Source: a virus. From it: a stretch of DNA of 64,000 nucleotides. The position numbers were made by a program, and so were the translations under genes. Within the stretch, counting starts at the first letter, position 1, and each line of letters begins with the position of its first letter. The DNA lies in IMG/VR virus record IMGVR_UViG_3300008108_000023, positions 64,001 to 128,000 of that record; one strand, given 5' to 3'. The notes under the pieces are model-generated. The model saw nothing but the letters and a program-made list of their open reading frames with translations, did not search any database and was not told the DNA's origin. Shown piece after piece: positions 7,963 through 16,972 of this stretch.

Positions 7963-8813
7963 TTTAAGTATTTTTTTATATCCATTTGTAAAATCGAATT
8001 GGTCATGTCCGATGGGACTTTGTATTCCGTAAACGTCCCATTATCTTTAAGATGTGTAATGACACAACCTAATAATTTGATATCTGAAAACTTACTACCT
8101 TCCAACATTTTTAATAATAGTTTACCATACAATGGTAGTTGAACATAATAGTGACTTAGAGCGGTATCATAATAGTTTTCAAAAGGGTGTAACATTTTTG
8201 AAGTATAGGGTTGTATTTGAAAATTCTTTTCTTGGTTTGTTTTCCAATCCGTAACAACAATTCCAAATCCGTCTTTTTGTTTGTTCATCATCAGCCAGCA
8301 TTTATCAGGTTGACCAACATATCCTAGTTCAGGGTCACCCAACACCATTTCAGTATCTAAGAGTACCGCACCTCTTTCTTCCATCAAGGTTAAAAAATCT
8401 TTACCCGCTGATATCATACTGTCACTCTTCATGATTTGTTGATTGTCACATTCAAAAATTGGTTGTCTCACATCTTTATAATTACCATATCTACCAACTA
8501 AATCAGTTTCTAACATGTAATGAACCCTACTACCTAAATTTGTAGAGTAATCACCCGCTTTCTTCCATTTTTCTAACAATAAACGAGTTTCTTCCTCGTC
8601 ACCATCTGTCATTTGGTAAGCTTTAGATTCTGCATCAAATGGGATGTAAAATTTTTTAATGACTTTTGATACGGATGGAAAATTATTTCTATGTTTTCCA
8701 TCTAAATCTCTCATAAAATAAATGTGTTCATCTTCATAAAAAGTAAGTTCTAACTCCTTTTTTCTAATTTCAACACACTCTCTGATTTCCTGTGCTATTT
8801 CTGTTAAATTCAT
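7959..8813 (-). CDS. PD-(D/E)XK nuclease, RecB/Cas4-like
   Basis: A 284-residue nuclease with the signatures of the PDDEXK_1/RecB exonuclease group: GSRVHYMLE with His98, Glu155, GQPD with Asp170, the catalytic pair TDWK (Asp189, Lys191), and the downstream Q-x3-Y motif (Gln225, Tyr229). No helicase domain or Fe-S cysteine cluster is seen, so it is a stand-alone nuclease. It overlaps gp47 by 4 bases and ends just before the primase gene, pointing to a role in recombination, replication or host DNA breakdown. The exact polarity and substrate cannot be told from sequence. Confidence 0.85.
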   Translation of the reverse strand: MNLTEIAQEIRECVEIRKKELELTFYEDEHIYFMRDLDGKHRNNFPSVSKVIKKFYIPFDAESKAYQMTDGDEEETRLLLEKWKKAGDYSTNLGSRVHYMLETDLVGRYGNYKDVRQPIFECDNQQIMKSDSMISAGKDFLTLMEERGAVLLDTEMVLGDPELGYVGQPDKCWLMMNKQKDGFGIVVTDWKTNQEKNFQIQPYTSKMLHPFENYYDTALSHYYVQLPLYGKLLLKMLEGSKFSDIKLLGCVITHLKDNGTFTEYKVPSDMTNSILQMDIKKYLK

Positions 8814-8814
8814 T

Positions 8815-9753
8815 TTAATCTAATTTAAATTCTTTGTATTCGGTTAAGTTTCCTTGTAAATCTGCAATGTCTTTGTCTTTAGGTAGTTTCACGATGTTTA
8901 TCTTACCCAATAGTTTACCACAATTTAATTTGTGATATAATTTTTCTGCGTCGTCCCACGCATCACCATCTAACAATATTGTCACTTCACATCTAAGGTC
9001 ATATATTTTATTAAAGAGTAAATCACTTATGTACTTACCTAACATTGGGACGGCATTATCTAAAAAAATAGAGTCAAACGCACCCTCGACTAAATAAATT
9101 TTTTTTGACCAATCTATCAAACTTTCATTAAAAATAATTGTCTCTTTTTGTACGTCAGGATTTTTATATTTTAATTTAGTTTTTGACAAAAATGAACGTG
9201 CAACAAAGTAATTGATTTGTCTCCATTCATTATAAGATGGAATTATTATTCTATTCTCATATGGTCCTGAGAATGCAAACCCTATATTGTGTTTTCTTAT
9301 TATTTTGTCAGTAACGTTTCTCTTTTTTAGATACGCCATGGCTTGTCTATAGTGGTGAGTCAATTTAACACCGTCACTTGGATTGTTAAGTGCAATAAAT
9401 TCTTTGGGTAATTCAACTTGTTTGAATTGTTTTACCACAAGTTCTACCTCATCAGGTTTTAATAACTCATATCTTTTTAGATGTTTTTCGTTTCCATATT
9501 TTTTTATGAGTTTGTAAACCGAGCCATGGGTATTGTATAATTCAGAACATGACCAACACTTATAAACCAACATTTTGTAATTGATTTCCAAGTTACCTTT
9601 ACCATCACCGTGGTCTAATCCTTTGATTTCGTGGGAACATACTGGACAATCAAACGCCAACTGTCCTTTGTATTCGTTGTGCATTCTACAGTCACCAAGA
9701 ATATCTTCAAGGATGTCAATAACAGGTTTGTATTCAATGGCAACTGATGGCAT
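8815..9753 (-). CDS. 61: DNA primase, gp61/DnaG-like
   Basis: A zinc-finger plus TOPRIM primase that makes RNA primers for lagging-strand synthesis with the gp41-like helicase. The start is placed at the ATG at 9753 (MPSVAIEY, 312 residues); the longer frame begins inside the T-run of a terminator and adds a spurious hydrophobic leader. Zinc ligands are Cys36/Cys39 (CPVC) and Cys66/Cys69 (CWSC). The TOPRIM domain follows at about 215-290, with the acidic motif VEGAFDS and the LLDGDAWDD triad. The intervening RNA-polymerase domain includes SGPYENRIIIP. The gene abuts the nuclease gene. Confidence 0.9.
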   Translation of the reverse strand: MPSVAIEYKPVIDILEDILGDCRMHNEYKGQLAFDCPVCSHEIKGLDHGDGKGNLEINYKMLVYKCWSCSELYNTHGSVYKLIKKYGNEKHLKRYELLKPDEVELVVKQFKQVELPKEFIALNNPSDGVKLTHHYRQAMAYLKKRNVTDKIIRKHNIGFAFSGPYENRIIIPSYNEWRQINYFVARSFLSKTKLKYKNPDVQKETIIFNESLIDWSKKIYLVEGAFDSIFLDNAVPMLGKYISDLLFNKIYDLRCEVTILLDGDAWDDAEKLYHKLNCGKLLGKINIVKLPKDKDIADLQGNLTEYKEFKLD

Positions 9754-9794
9754 AGATAAAATATACAAAATAAAAATTGTAAAACCAAACCGCA

Positions 9795-9834
9795 TAAAAA
9801 AAGGTGGGGGTTATACACCAAAACCTCCCACCTT
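9795..9834 (-). terminator. Intrinsic terminator after the RuvC-like gene
   Basis: On the minus strand, a 12-base-pair GC-rich stem (AAGGTGGG-A-GGTT against AACCCCCACCTT, one bulged A) with a loop of about 9 bases is followed by seven T residues. It lies between the RuvC-like gene and the primase and excludes the ATG at 9795 as the primase start. Confidence 0.8.
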
Positions 9835-9924
9835 ATGTCAAAATACTAATGCTATCTTGACATTATTAGTTATTGAATCAAATTCTTTTCAAAGTATACA
9901 CAATCATTTTCATAAAAACAAATT

Positions 9925-10533
9925 TTAATTGGAAATACCTAATTTTTGCATGTTCACAAATCCAATCACCGCTGTTGCCGCATCACTCATATCGTAGTTT
10001 TCTTTTTTCAATTGACCGTTTTTACCATACAACCACTCTACCTCAGGACAAACGGTATTTACGTTTTCCCATATAATGTGTTTCTTGTCTATATCTTTAG
10101 GTAAACCACCAAATAAAACATTCTTACCCTTATCGTTTTTACCAACTAAGCTTGGAAATGCATATTTTCTTGCATTGTAGGTGGTAATGAAAGTAGGTAC
10201 AATACCTAAAATCTCATAACACGATTTGAGAATCATTGTGTTGTATCTCAATAATGTTCCAACAGTGTAAATGTTATTTGAATTTAATAGTGGTTCCTCA
10301 ATAACAACTCGTGTTATCCCCACATCTTTATAATCTTCTAAATGTTTTTTAAACGCCTGTGCCTTCTTTAGAAGTTCCTCAATCTTATCTTCAGGTTGAG
10401 GTTTTATTTTAGGAGAAAAGTGTGTCAATTCTAAAAGTCGCGAAGAATTAACATCAAATAGCGCCCATCCGATGGTCTTGGTTGAAATGTCTAATCCCAA
10501 AATTTTGGGTGCATTCTTAAATTTTATACTCAT
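9925..10533 (-). CDS. ruvC: RuvC-like Holliday junction resolvase
   Basis: A 202-residue RNase H-fold protein. The catalytic acids sit in the expected places: Asp15 in ILGLDISTKTIGWA, Glu in VVIEEPL (about 79-80), and the C-terminal SDAATAVIGF with Asp near 183. This pattern is that of the RuvC/phage resolvase superfamily, which cleaves branched DNA before packaging and would stand in for T4 endonuclease VII (gp49). The central stretch (ARKYAFPSLVGKND) resembles the substrate loop of other phage members. It is followed by a strong terminator. A long AT-rich spacer of 89 bases after the stop holds no gene. Confidence 0.85.
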   Translation of the reverse strand: MSIKFKNAPKILGLDISTKTIGWALFDVNSSRLLELTHFSPKIKPQPEDKIEELLKKAQAFKKHLEDYKDVGITRVVIEEPLLNSNNIYTVGTLLRYNTMILKSCYEILGIVPTFITTYNARKYAFPSLVGKNDKGKNVLFGGLPKDIDKKHIIWENVNTVCPEVEWLYGKNGQLKKENYDMSDAATAVIGFVNMQKLGISN

Positions 10534-10571
10534 ATAAAAATTATATGAGATATCATTTAAATTGTAAAGAG

Positions 10572-12722
10572 TTAGAAATCTATTTTTATTGCGAATACTT
10601 GTGTTCCGCTTCTTTTTACAGGATTGGCGGTCTTACCTATTGCCAACACTTCTTTATTTTCGTTCAATAAAGCAACTTCTGTAATTCTCTTATCTTGACC
10701 TGTAGTATACGTTGGATTTTGTGTAACATTAAATTGACTAGCCGGTAAGTTCACCAAGAAATTCATTTTCTCAATATCCGTTGCTCTTACCAATTTAATA
10801 CTACCAGGAAAAGGTTGTTCATCACCAAACTGTGGTGCTGTTGATGGTTGATTTGGTATCTCACCAATATAAGATTCTAAATCAAATATTGTAGTATCAT
10901 TATCGTACATGTCAAAAGTAACTTGAAATGAATAATCAACTAAGTTCGCAGGGTTAATTGTGTTACCAACAGTATGATTTGGTATATATTGAGTCATATC
11001 CAATAATTTCCAAAGATTTGGTTCAGGTAAATCACCATAATTGGTAACTTGAATTAATAATTGGAACTGATTAGCTATAAACCCATTTTTAAAATTACAA
11101 GTACTACCTGTTACCATATCTGTGAAATAACCATTTGCGAACTTGACATATAACTGACAGGGAGTTGTATAATAGGTACTACCTGTTGTTGTTTCGAATT
11201 TAGTATAGTAGTTACAAGGTAATCCATTCATTTGGGTATCACCCGTGTAGTTTAACATGTATGTTAACCATATAGTCTGTTCAGTTGAACCAGAATAAAA
11301 AGATTGTGCGGCTGGTAAATCACTTGGTAATAAGTTTATTTTTGGTGAAGGTAGTGTGTACTTTCTGTTAGATTTATAATCCATAACAGCAACCAACTCT
11401 TGGTCGTCAATGACAACTACTTTATTGTTTACGAAAATTTTACCAACTCTATTTCCAATCTCATCTAATAGATATCTGTACTTGATTTTTTGGTATGCGT
11501 TTTTCTTCGAACTAACAAAGTAATCTGTTGTGTCCATAGTAAGTAAAGCACCTATTGTTGTACCAGTATTTCTATGGTATTGAATAAATGGGATATATAC
11601 TTCAAAATATTCTAAATCTGTTATCGTGTTACCAATTGAGTCTTCTAACAATGCTTGAGATTCCGTATTATTTGTGCTTATATAATCGTCGTACTTATAG
11701 AATCTTTCAGGGTCATTTTTTAAATCTCCGAGTTCTGAATAATGGATTACAGCAATACATCTTTGTTCCTCAGGAGTAACTTCAATCACTTCATTATATG
11801 AATTTTTATAAGAAGTGGGGTTAGTTACCGTGGTACCTGAACTTGTTGTAAATGTTTGACCACTTGATGTTGTATAACCTAAAAATTGTTTAGTTGATAC
11901 GTGTTTGTTTGATGTAAAACCTGTTATGTTTTCGTCCACACCATTAACGTCAAAACCGATTGGTTTCATACCCCAAACGACATTCATGGTCCATGAATTT
12001 AATTGTTGTGTTGGGTCAATTTCCGCGGGTTTACAGTTTGGATTATATGTTACACTTACAGGATATTCATTTTCACAAGAATTACATACCACTTGAGCGG
12101 GACCTGTACATCCTGAAAAATTAGGTGTCGCTCTATCAAGATAAAGTGTATTTCCTGTTACACCTGTAATTTTATATGTTAAACTGTTTGTTTCACCAGT
12201 GATTACAGGATGATTTGGGTCATTACCACAAAATCCACCATAAACTATTGTAATATACTCACAGTCATTAAAACTAGCACCTGTTAATACGGTCACACTA
12301 TTATCACCTGTCATCGCGGATAATGATATTTGTTGAGTTTCACACTCAACACTCGTTCCTGTACAATTACTACTATCATAATCAATATACTCGGTTACAA
12401 AACCGGCAGGACCCATAACGTTTCTTAAAGTATCGGTGGTTGAAGATTGTACGGGAATACCATAAACCGTAGAACCCGTGTTACTACTATCTAATTTATA
12501 GGGATATTTTACACCCCCTTCTTTATCAAAGGGTGCAAAGACCATTTGAAATGGTTGTGAGTTTAATCCTGTAAAATTATCAAACGGTGATGTGTAATCA
12601 AATTCAGAATCCCCAATTTGAAAATATGCGATGTTAAAACTACCTTTTGCAATAGAATTTCTACCCTTTTGGGTGATTCTAACTGATAAAAATTCTGAAT
12701 TATTATTACTTAAAAAACTCAT
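10572..12722 (-). CDS. Virion structural protein, tail or baseplate associated
   Basis: A 716-residue, beta-rich, Thr/Ser/Asn-rich protein. The N-terminal 45 residues (VRITQKGRNSIAKGSFNIAYFQIGDSEF) look like the start domain of large T4-like virion proteins, and the C-terminus (VLAIGKTANPVKRSGTQVFAIKIDF) is strand-rich, as in proteins that insert into a baseplate or fibre. A Cys-rich section lies at about 115-225. It follows a TATTTAT element and is the last gene of the Thr/Pro fibre cluster, so it may form the base for the fibre proteins. No precise family was recognised. Confidence 0.6.
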   Translation of the reverse strand: MSFLSNNNSEFLSVRITQKGRNSIAKGSFNIAYFQIGDSEFDYTSPFDNFTGLNSQPFQMVFAPFDKEGGVKYPYKLDSSNTGSTVYGIPVQSSTTDTLRNVMGPAGFVTEYIDYDSSNCTGTSVECETQQISLSAMTGDNSVTVLTGASFNDCEYITIVYGGFCGNDPNHPVITGETNSLTYKITGVTGNTLYLDRATPNFSGCTGPAQVVCNSCENEYPVSVTYNPNCKPAEIDPTQQLNSWTMNVVWGMKPIGFDVNGVDENITGFTSNKHVSTKQFLGYTTSSGQTFTTSSGTTVTNPTSYKNSYNEVIEVTPEEQRCIAVIHYSELGDLKNDPERFYKYDDYISTNNTESQALLEDSIGNTITDLEYFEVYIPFIQYHRNTGTTIGALLTMDTTDYFVSSKKNAYQKIKYRYLLDEIGNRVGKIFVNNKVVVIDDQELVAVMDYKSNRKYTLPSPKINLLPSDLPAAQSFYSGSTEQTIWLTYMLNYTGDTQMNGLPCNYYTKFETTTGSTYYTTPCQLYVKFANGYFTDMVTGSTCNFKNGFIANQFQLLIQVTNYGDLPEPNLWKLLDMTQYIPNHTVGNTINPANLVDYSFQVTFDMYDNDTTIFDLESYIGEIPNQPSTAPQFGDEQPFPGSIKLVRATDIEKMNFLVNLPASQFNVTQNPTYTTGQDKRITEVALLNENKEVLAIGKTANPVKRSGTQVFAIKIDF

Positions 12723-12731
12723 GGTTATAAT

Positions 12732-12738
12732 ATAAATA
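12732..12738 (-). promoter_or_regulatory. TATTTAT element before 716-aa virion gene
   Basis: The sense strand reads GTATTTATA, 9 bases before the ATG at 12722, in the 37-base gap between two virion genes. Confidence 0.55.
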
Positions 12739-12759
12739 CTTTAGTTGAGATAATCAATT

Positions 12760-15681
12760 TTAATTACATGTTCCAGTGCTTGTAAAAGTACCGTCACCAT
12801 CATTCGTAACTTGAGGTGTTGGTGTTAAATAACCACAGTATGTCTCAGTTGTACCATTCCCAACAGTAATAAATTGAAGGGTACCGGTACAGTCAGTATA
12901 ACTAAATGTGGTATGACCTCCTGTTCCTGTCGTTCCTCCATCGAATTCCCATAGTATGTCACATGGAGTAGCCGAACTGGTTGGGGTGAGTGTTGGTGTT
13001 GGGGTATTTGTTGGTGTTACTGTATTGGTAGAAGTCACGGTCGGTGTTGGTGTTACAGTTTCAGTTGGTGTAACTGTATTAGTAGGTGTTACAGTATTCG
13101 TTGGGGTTACGGTCGGTGTTGGTGTTACAGTTTCAGTTGGTGTAACTGTATTAGTAGGTGTTATTGTTGGTGTTGATGTGGGCGAACCACCGGGTGATGT
13201 TGTAATTGTTGGAGTTACTGTATTAGTAGGTGTTACAGTATTCGTTGGGGTTACGGTCGGTGTTGGTGTTAAAGTATTGGTGGGTGTGGGTGTTACAAGT
13301 GGTATGATTGAATCGGAGCAAATACCCACCCTAGAACCTGAGGCACCACCATTACCTGATATGGTCATCGAGATAAATGGTGTTGAATTTGTTATTATGA
13401 ATTTTCCACCACCATTGACAAAAAGTGGTGCGGTTGAGCCACCAATAATTGTGTTACCTGTTATTGTTACATAACAACTTAACGGTGAAGATATTGTGGG
13501 GGTACCTGTATTTGTTGTAAATGTGAAATCTTCATCACTAGTACCACCCATACCGGTTATAAAAACAACTAAATCATTTACTGGTGAACTAAAATTGTAT
13601 CTATATGAGAAAGGTCCTGAATTTCCTAAAAAGTTATGATAGTCGGTCATTACAATAGTGTCACCAACACAGGATGACGTGTATCCAGATGTATTTTCGG
13701 TAACACTACCACTATATGTTGATGTTATAGAAACACCGTTCACTGTCGAGGGGACATAAACGCTATCGTTACAAGTATACCCTGTTGATGGTGTACTACT
13801 AACAGTTGGTGTTGGGGTAAGTGTTGGTGTATTCGTAGGAGTCGCACTCTGAGTCGGTGTTACTGTTGGGGTGGGTGATGATATCGGTGTCGACGAACTA
13901 TCACAACAATCATCCAAATTAACTCTAAAAACTTGTTCACAACAACCTTCACAATCAATTCTAACATATATCTCCATTAATGTTGGGTCTATACCTGTAA
14001 TATCACAAATATCTCCTGTGGACATACTTGTACATGAAGTTATACCTGTTATGTTAGTTGAAGTTAATCCGGTATAGACCGTACAATTTGTATAATTAGA
14101 ACCGGAATTAAATGAAATCTTAACGCCTTTTGGGGTGACCAAATCGTTTACACAACCTGAAGGTGTAACAGTAGGTGTAGGGGTTTTTGTTGGGGTGTTG
14201 GTGGGTGTTGGGGTTGGCGAACCACCAGGTGTTGATGTAACTGATGGTGTAACGCTAGGTGTTAGAGTCGGTGTTGATGTTACTGTAAGTGTAACTGTCG
14301 GTGTTAAAGACGGAGTTGTTGAAGGTGTTTCACTTGGTGTATTAGAGGGTGTTGCCGATGGTGAAGTAGTTGGTGTGGGCGAACCTCCTGGTGATGAAGT
14401 AACTGTAGGTGTAACTGTATTTGTAGGGGTTGATGTATTGGTTGGAGTTACTGATGGTGAGGTAGTTGGTGTGGGTGTAGGTGAATCGCCTGGTGATGAA
14501 GTAACTGTAGGTGTAACTGTATTTGTGGGAGTTGATGTATTGGTTGGTGTAGGTGAACCGCCAGGTGAAGTTGTGACTGTAGGTGTAACTGTATTTGTAG
14601 GAGTTACTGTTGGTGTGACAGATACAGTTGAAACCGGCGAACTTGTTGGTGTTACTGTTGGTGTTACTGTTGGTGTGACAGATACAGTTGAAGCTGGTGA
14701 ACTTGTTGGTTCAGGAGTGACTGTAGGTGTGACTGTCGGAGTACTAGTTAATGTAGGTGTTGGGACCGGTAGTGAGTCACAATTTTGGTAGTCCTCACAA
14801 CCACCATTAGGATTCACAACTATATTAGTTGGGTCACTGAATGTAATTGTTTGATTGTCAAAACATACACATTGATAAACCGTAGCAAAAGGTGCGATGG
14901 TTCCGGAAGTTTGAAGCAAACCATAACAATCAGTATATGAATATGTAATTGTATTTCCATCTTCACTTATGATTTGTTTACACACACAATCCGTACATAT
15001 TGATGGTGTTGGTGTTGGGGTGGGGGATAGTGTTGGTGTTACAGTGTTAGTTGGTGTGGGTGTAACTGTTTTAGTAAGTGTTGGAGTTGGGGTTGGGGTT
15101 TCTGTGGGTGTTTCTGAAGGTGTTGGGGTTGGGGTTTCTGTGGGTGTTTCTGTTGGAGTTGGGGTTTCTGTGGGTGTTTCTGTTGGAGTTGGTGTCGGGG
15201 TTGGTGAAGGACATGATGGACACTCACCAGCTGTACAACTTGGTTGTGAAACCCACGTCCCAGTGTCGTCAACTGTTGCGGTTGAAGGGCCCGACGCAAC
15301 CGCAATATAACAATCCGTATTGTCAGTGTATACACTACCTACTATATAATTTAATCCACTTTGTACTTCATAAATAGTGCCTCCTTGTTCACAACATTTT
15401 TCAAAAAAAGTGGTTTCTTGACATTGTGAACCACTATCATTTGCAGTACTATTCGATGCGGTTAATGGAGAATCGTTTTTAAAATAATATAAACTAGGTA
15501 ATCCATTTTGTATGTCGGTACAAATAGTATAACTACCATTTGAAAAACTTGTTGTTGTAAGTACACCATTACAGTTGTAATAAGCAACATACACCTTACC
15601 ATTATTAACAGGGTTAGTGTTACCGGTGGCATTACCGGTATCCAATGAACTTATTGTGACGTTATATAATTGACAAGCCAT
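12760..15681 (-). CDS. Multidomain Thr/Pro-linker virion protein with Cys-rich modules
   Basis: A 973-residue protein made of five compact domains joined by four low-complexity linkers of T-P-T-x type. The domains lie at about residues 1-155, 226-304, 508-597, 628-792 and 904-973; the linkers at 155-225, 305-507, 597-627 and 792-903. Several domains share a pattern of paired Cys with a YxDC-x-G turn (for example YSYTDCYG and FSYTDCTG), which suggests related small beta domains. The linkers differ from those of the giant gene, with more SP, ET and GGSP units. It lies 3 bases from the next gene upstream and shares domain style with the 854-aa and giant proteins. It is likely a fibre or decoration protein; family unknown. 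Confidence 0.65.
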   Translation of the reverse strand: MACQLYNVTISSLDTGNATGNTNPVNNGKVYVAYYNCNGVLTTTSFSNGSYTICTDIQNGLPSLYYFKNDSPLTASNSTANDSGSQCQETTFFEKCCEQGGTIYEVQSGLNYIVGSVYTDNTDCYIAVASGPSTATVDDTGTWVSQPSCTAGECPSCPSPTPTPTPTETPTETPTPTETPTETPTPTPSETPTETPTPTPTLTKTVTPTPTNTVTPTLSPTPTPTPSICTDCVCKQIISEDGNTITYSYTDCYGLLQTSGTIAPFATVYQCVCFDNQTITFSDPTNIVVNPNGGCEDYQNCDSLPVPTPTLTSTPTVTPTVTPEPTSSPASTVSVTPTVTPTVTPTSSPVSTVSVTPTVTPTNTVTPTVTTSPGGSPTPTNTSTPTNTVTPTVTSSPGDSPTPTPTTSPSVTPTNTSTPTNTVTPTVTSSPGGSPTPTTSPSATPSNTPSETPSTTPSLTPTVTLTVTSTPTLTPSVTPSVTSTPGGSPTPTPTNTPTKTPTPTVTPSGCVNDLVTPKGVKISFNSGSNYTNCTVYTGLTSTNITGITSCTSMSTGDICDITGIDPTLMEIYVRIDCEGCCEQVFRVNLDDCCDSSSTPISSPTPTVTPTQSATPTNTPTLTPTPTVSSTPSTGYTCNDSVYVPSTVNGVSITSTYSGSVTENTSGYTSSCVGDTIVMTDYHNFLGNSGPFSYRYNFSSPVNDLVVFITGMGGTSDEDFTFTTNTGTPTISSPLSCYVTITGNTIIGGSTAPLFVNGGGKFIITNSTPFISMTISGNGGASGSRVGICSDSIIPLVTPTPTNTLTPTPTVTPTNTVTPTNTVTPTITTSPGGSPTSTPTITPTNTVTPTETVTPTPTVTPTNTVTPTNTVTPTETVTPTPTVTSTNTVTPTNTPTPTLTPTSSATPCDILWEFDGGTTGTGGHTTFSYTDCTGTLQFITVGNGTTETYCGYLTPTPQVTNDGDGTFTSTGTCN

Positions 15682-15684
15682 TTA

Positions 15685-16035
15685 TTACGTTATTTGAACA
15701 ACATTAACATTAAATGCACATGGGTAGTAACAATCACTACATCTTAAATCAACTAATGCTAATTGATAACCACCTTGCAATTTTGGTACCGATGATGGTA
15801 CAGGGTTTATGTGTCCGTCACAGTGTTCCACAAATACAAAAATTTGTGGTATGTTATCCAATAAACTTATATTAAACGTATATCCCGTTGATATTGGAAT
15901 TAAAACTTCAACCCCATTGATATAATTTGCATCATCAATATTATGTGTTAACCCTGTGTAGATATAGTACCCGTTACAAGGTGTTTGTCCTGAAAAATTT
16001 GATATTGTTACTGAGTATGTTACTAATGACGGCAT
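15685..16035 (-). CDS. Small beta-rich virion protein without linker
   Basis: A 116-residue protein, strand-rich, with paired cysteines (LRCSDCYYPC near residues 98-107) and the phrase GYYIYTGLTHNIDDANYING. It resembles a single globular domain of the neighbouring multidomain proteins without the Thr/Pro linker, so it may be a free-standing version of one module. It follows a TATTTAT element and lies 3 bases before the 973-aa gene. The role is probably structural; no family was recognised. Confidence 0.6.
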   Translation of the reverse strand: MPSLVTYSVTISNFSGQTPCNGYYIYTGLTHNIDDANYINGVEVLIPISTGYTFNISLLDNIPQIFVFVEHCDGHINPVPSSVPKLQGGYQLALVDLRCSDCYYPCAFNVNVVQIT

Positions 16036-16041
16036 TATTTC

Positions 16042-16048
16042 ATAAATA
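16042..16048 (-). promoter_or_regulatory. TATTTAT element before 116-aa gene
   Basis: The sense strand reads ATATTTATG, 6 bases before the ATG at 16035. It sits in the 25-base gap after the 282-aa gene. Confidence 0.55.
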
Positions 16049-16060
16049 TAAATTCAATGT

Positions 16061-16909
16061 TTAATTACAATAATCGGGATTTAAATCACAATCTATAAAT
16101 GCAATACCACAATAGTTAGGGTCTGTTATGGTTCCACTTAAACCGGTTTGTGCAACTAAGTATTCACCAGCACTTGGATTGAGTGTAATATTTCCACTAT
16201 CCTGTGATGAACCAATGAATATTTGCCATTGTGGTGATGTGTATACCGCAATTACCACCCCTGAACTATTAACCTTATAAAAAGTAATTGGGATATTTGA
16301 AGTGGCGGTTGTTACACTACCTAAATTATCTTTTAGTGTCCAAGTAACTTCATATTGTATATTTTCATCTATCGTTTCAATACTGTACCATAAACAATAT
16401 GATGAAGGGGTGTTTTGTGTTGGAGTAGGAGTTGGAGTCTTGGTAACTGTTGGGGTTGGTGATAAACCAGGAGTTTTTGTTGGAGTAGGGGTTGGTGTAA
16501 TTGAAGCGTTCGGTGTCTTAGATGGTGTAGCGGTAACTGTTGGTGTTTTTGTAACTGTAGGTGTTGGGGTTGGGGTTCTTGTAACTGTAGGTGTTGGAGT
16601 TGGACTTATTGGTGGGTCACACTGTACCTCAACACTAAAACATAGTGTATCATAACAAGGAAACGCTTTACTATCGTGAGTGTAAATATTTTTAATTATA
16701 TAACGACCTGTAGTGTCGTCTGTCATTTTAACCCAATATTGAGTATTAAAACTTAAGTTTGTAATTGTAACAGCTGTAAGAGTTAAACCTGTTGCGTAAA
16801 GTGTAAATGTTGAATTGTTCGTTTCAGGATACGGGCTATCACCGGACTTGTATCTAATTGAGTACGTACCATCATTGATTATATTGTATAAACGAACATT
16901 TAATCCCAT
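16061..16909 (-). CDS. Two-domain virion protein with Thr/Pro linker
   Basis: A 282-residue protein. The N-terminal domain (about 1-98) has a fibronectin-III-like strand pattern ([30 protein letters not shown]). A T-P-T-x linker follows at about 100-165, then a C-terminal beta domain with four Cys (165-282, ending [12 protein letters not shown]). It is the smallest member of the Thr/Pro-linker set. A TATTTAT element lies 26 bases upstream, the longest spacing seen. Probably a fibre or adhesin component; the FN3 call is from pattern only. Confidence 0.6.
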   Translation of the reverse strand: MGLNVRLYNIINDGTYSIRYKSGDSPYPETNNSTFTLYATGLTLTAVTITNLSFNTQYWVKMTDDTTGRYIIKNIYTHDSKAFPCYDTLCFSVEVQCDPPISPTPTPTVTRTPTPTPTVTKTPTVTATPSKTPNASITPTPTPTKTPGLSPTPTVTKTPTPTPTQNTPSSYCLWYSIETIDENIQYEVTWTLKDNLGSVTTATSNIPITFYKVNSSGVVIAVYTSPQWQIFIGSSQDSGNITLNPSAGEYLVAQTGLSGTITDPNYCGIAFIDCDLNPDYCN

Positions 16910-16935
16910 TTTTTAATTATTGATTTCTATATTTG

Positions 16936-16942
16936 ATAAATA
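16936..16942 (-). promoter_or_regulatory. TATTTAT element before 282-aa gene
   Basis: The sense strand reads ATATTTATC, 26 bases before the ATG at 16909, within the 63-base intergenic gap. Confidence 0.5.
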
Positions 16943-16972
16943 TAAAAAATCCTATTTTATAGTAAAGTTATT

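Noticed and set aside
9615-10076. Short open frames on both strands overlapping the primase start and the RuvC-like gene end.
   Set aside because: They lie in other frames of well-supported genes and the terminator; no conserved motif.
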